From: an uncultured Collinsella sp.
Lineage (GTDB): Bacteria > Actinomycetota > Coriobacteriia > Coriobacteriales > Coriobacteriaceae
Direction: 5' to 3'
NCBI GenBank assembly: GCA_900555955.1
Contig: USNA01000043.1
Coordinates: forward strand, 1 to 7,381
DNA: 7,381 bases
Shown here: in pieces, positions 6,062 to 7,381 of the stretch
How the letters are laid out: each line of letters opens with the position of its first letter
How positions within the stretch are numbered: position 1 is the first letter of the stretch
Position numbers and translations under genes: made by a program
Notes under the pieces: model-generated
Told to the model about the DNA's origin: nothing
What the model saw: only the letters and a program-made list of their open reading frames with translations
The model's database searches: none

Positions 6062-7381
6062 ATGACCAAGAACCGCACCGAGGTCGCGGAAATCGACCGC
6101 AGCCTCTACGACTTCACCTATGGCGAGGAGGGATTCGAGCGCCTCGACGCCGGCATCACGCCCGACATCGTGCGCGAGATCAGCGCCAAGAAGGACGAGC
6201 CGCAGTGGATGCTCGACCTGCGCCTCAAATCCCTCGAGATCTTTAACCGCTTCCCCAATCCGACGTGGGGCCCCTCCATCGAGGGCCTGGACATGGACAA
6301 CATCGTCACCTACGTCAAGCCCAACACCGACCAAAAGCACGACTGGGAGTCGGTGCCCGACGACATCAAGAACACCTTTGAGCGCCTGGGTATCCCCGAG
6401 GCCGAGCGCAGCTACCTGGCGGGCGTCGGCGCGCAGTACGACTCCGAGCTCGTCTACCACAACATGCAGGACACCGCGTCCAAGATGGGCATCGTCTACT
6501 CCGGCATCGAAGAGGCCCTGCACGACCCGCAGTGGGAGCCGCTCATCCACGAGAAGTTTATGACGCTCATCCCGCCCACCGACCACAAGTTTGCGGCCCT
6601 GCACGGCGCCGTGTGGTCGGGCGGCTCGTTTGTCTACGTGCCCAAGGGCACCAAGCTCGATTTTCCGCTGCAGAGCTACTTCCGCCTCAACGCCAAGGGC
6701 GCCGGCCAGTTTGAGCACACGCTCATCATCGTCGAGGACGACGCCGACCTGCACTTTATCGAGGGCTGCTCCGCACCCAAGTACAACGTGGTCAACCTCC
6801 ACGCAGGCGCTGTCGAGCTGTTTGTGGGCAAGCGCGCGCATCTGCGCTACTCGACTATCGAGAACTGGTCCAAGAACATGTACAACCTCAACACCAAGCG
6901 TGCGCGCGTGGACGAGGATGGCGACATCGGGTGGATCAGCGGCTCCTTCGGCAGCCACGTGGGCTACCTCTACCCCATGAGCGTGCTCAACGGCCGTCGC
7001 GCCCGCTCGAGCTTTACCGGCATTACCTTTGCCGGCGCCGGCCAGAACCTCGATACCGGCTGCAAGGTCGTGCTCAACGCACCCGATACCTCGGCGACCG
7101 TCGAGACCAAGGGTATCTCCAAGAGCGGCGGCATCCAGACCTTCCGCAGCTCCATCGTGGCCACGCCTAAGGCCGAAGGTTCCAAAGCAACCGTGAGCTG
7201 CCAGTCGCTGATGCTCGACGACCAGAGCCGCTCCGATACCATCCCCGCCATGGACATCCGCGCCAAGAACGTCGACATCGGCCACGAGGCCACCATCGGC
7301 CGCATCGGCGACGACAAGGTGTTCTACCTGATGAGCCGCGGCGTGTCCGAGGAGGAGGCGCGCCCGATGAAAGTGCGCGGT
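6062..7381 (+). CDS. sufB: Fe-S cluster assembly scaffold protein SufB, truncated by the window edge
   Basis: The frame is open from ATG at 6062 to the last base, 440 codons without a stop; the family is usually about 465-495 residues, so only a short C-terminal end is missing. SufB forms the scaffold with SufC (and SufD), receives sulfur from the cysteine desulfurase and holds the nascent cluster. The N-terminus shows the family stretch W-M-L-D-L-R-L-K-S-L-E-I-F. The beta-helix core follows, with W-S-G-G-S-F-V-Y-V-P-K-G-T near 183-195, E-G-C-S-A-P with Cys236, and Y-S-T-I-E-N-W-S. Cys380 (S-C-Q-S-L-M) and His408-Glu409 (I-G-H-E-A-T) correspond to E. coli SufB Cys405, His433 and Glu434, which are implicated in cluster assembly. 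A GGGG ribosome site at 6051-6054 lies about 7 nt before the ATG, and the 12-bp gap from sufC indicates one operon. The gene would be followed by sufD and sulfur-transfer genes in typical loci; these are not visible. Confidence 0.97.
   Translation, partial: MTKNRTEVAEIDRSLYDFTYGEEGFERLDAGITPDIVREISAKKDEPQWMLDLRLKSLEIFNRFPNPTWGPSIEGLDMDNIVTYVKPNTDQKHDWESVPDDIKNTFERLGIPEAERSYLAGVGAQYDSELVYHNMQDTASKMGIVYSGIEEALHDPQWEPLIHEKFMTLIPPTDHKFAALHGAVWSGGSFVYVPKGTKLDFPLQSYFRLNAKGAGQFEHTLIIVEDDADLHFIEGCSAPKYNVVNLHAGAVELFVGKRAHLRYSTIENWSKNMYNLNTKRARVDEDGDIGWISGSFGSHVGYLYPMSVLNGRRARSSFTGITFAGAGQNLDTGCKVVLNAPDTSATVETKGISKSGGIQTFRSSIVATPKAEGSKATVSCQSLMLDDQSRSDTIPAMDIRAKNVDIGHEATIGRIGDDKVFYLMSRGVSEEEARPMKVRG

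Noticed and set aside
5201..7285. A 694-codon open frame on the minus strand antisense to sufC and sufB
   Set aside because: It lies wholly opposite two genes with unmistakable conserved motifs, its translation is a His/Val/Gly/Ala/Leu/Asp-rich shadow typical of high-GC antisense frames, and it shows no domain.
1..7381. CRISPR arrays, tRNA genes and insertion-sequence ends
   Set aside because: No regularly spaced repeats, cloverleaf-like segments, transposase frames or terminal inverted repeats with target duplications were seen.

Overview
The window fits a high-GC Gram-positive gut bacterium, most likely a Coriobacteriia member such as Collinsella. Three things point there: an Rrf2-type regulator divergent from a sufC-sufB cluster, a surface protein with an MPKTG sortase-type sorting signal, and a member of the AAA-ATPase-like/PD-(D/E)XK family, which is common in gut anaerobes. 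This is inference from protein style and composition; no phylogenetic marker was tested.

Layout, left to right. (1) Positions 3-368 (+) are the C-terminal end of a family 2 glycosyltransferase. (2) Converging on it after 9 bp is an AAA-ATPase-like/DUF1703 gene on the minus strand (378-2174). One in-frame amber codon at 1278-1280 breaks it, and key catalytic positions of both its ATPase and nuclease domains are also substituted. (3) After a spacer with a clear intrinsic terminator (2308-2343) comes a minus-strand gene (2379-4016) for a secreted, lysozyme-like protein. It has a long Pro/Ala- then Gly/Ser/Asp-rich stalk and a C-terminal sorting signal, and its own probable promoter. (4) A minus-strand pair follows: an Rrf2/IscR-like regulator (4595-5026) and, 12 bp downstream, an HI0074-type HEPN protein (4163-4582) with an intact R-x4-H-x-Y motif but no visible MNT partner. 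(5) A 222-bp divergent control region (5027-5248) holds two inverted repeats and two promoter candidates. (6) sufC (5249-6049) and the first 440 codons of sufB (6062-7381) run off the right edge.

Functionally, the right half is an Fe-S cluster assembly locus: SufC is the ATPase and SufB the scaffold subunit of the SufBC(D) complex, and the divergent Rrf2 protein is the likely Fe-S-sensing regulator. The least ordinary point is the HEPN protein apparently co-transcribed with that regulator, with a base composition (about 50% GC on hand-counted lines) below that of suf (about 65%). No tRNA, rRNA, CRISPR array or insertion sequence was seen. I found no convincing wholly new system; the HEPN/Rrf2 pairing and the decaying ATPase/nuclease gene are the best leads.
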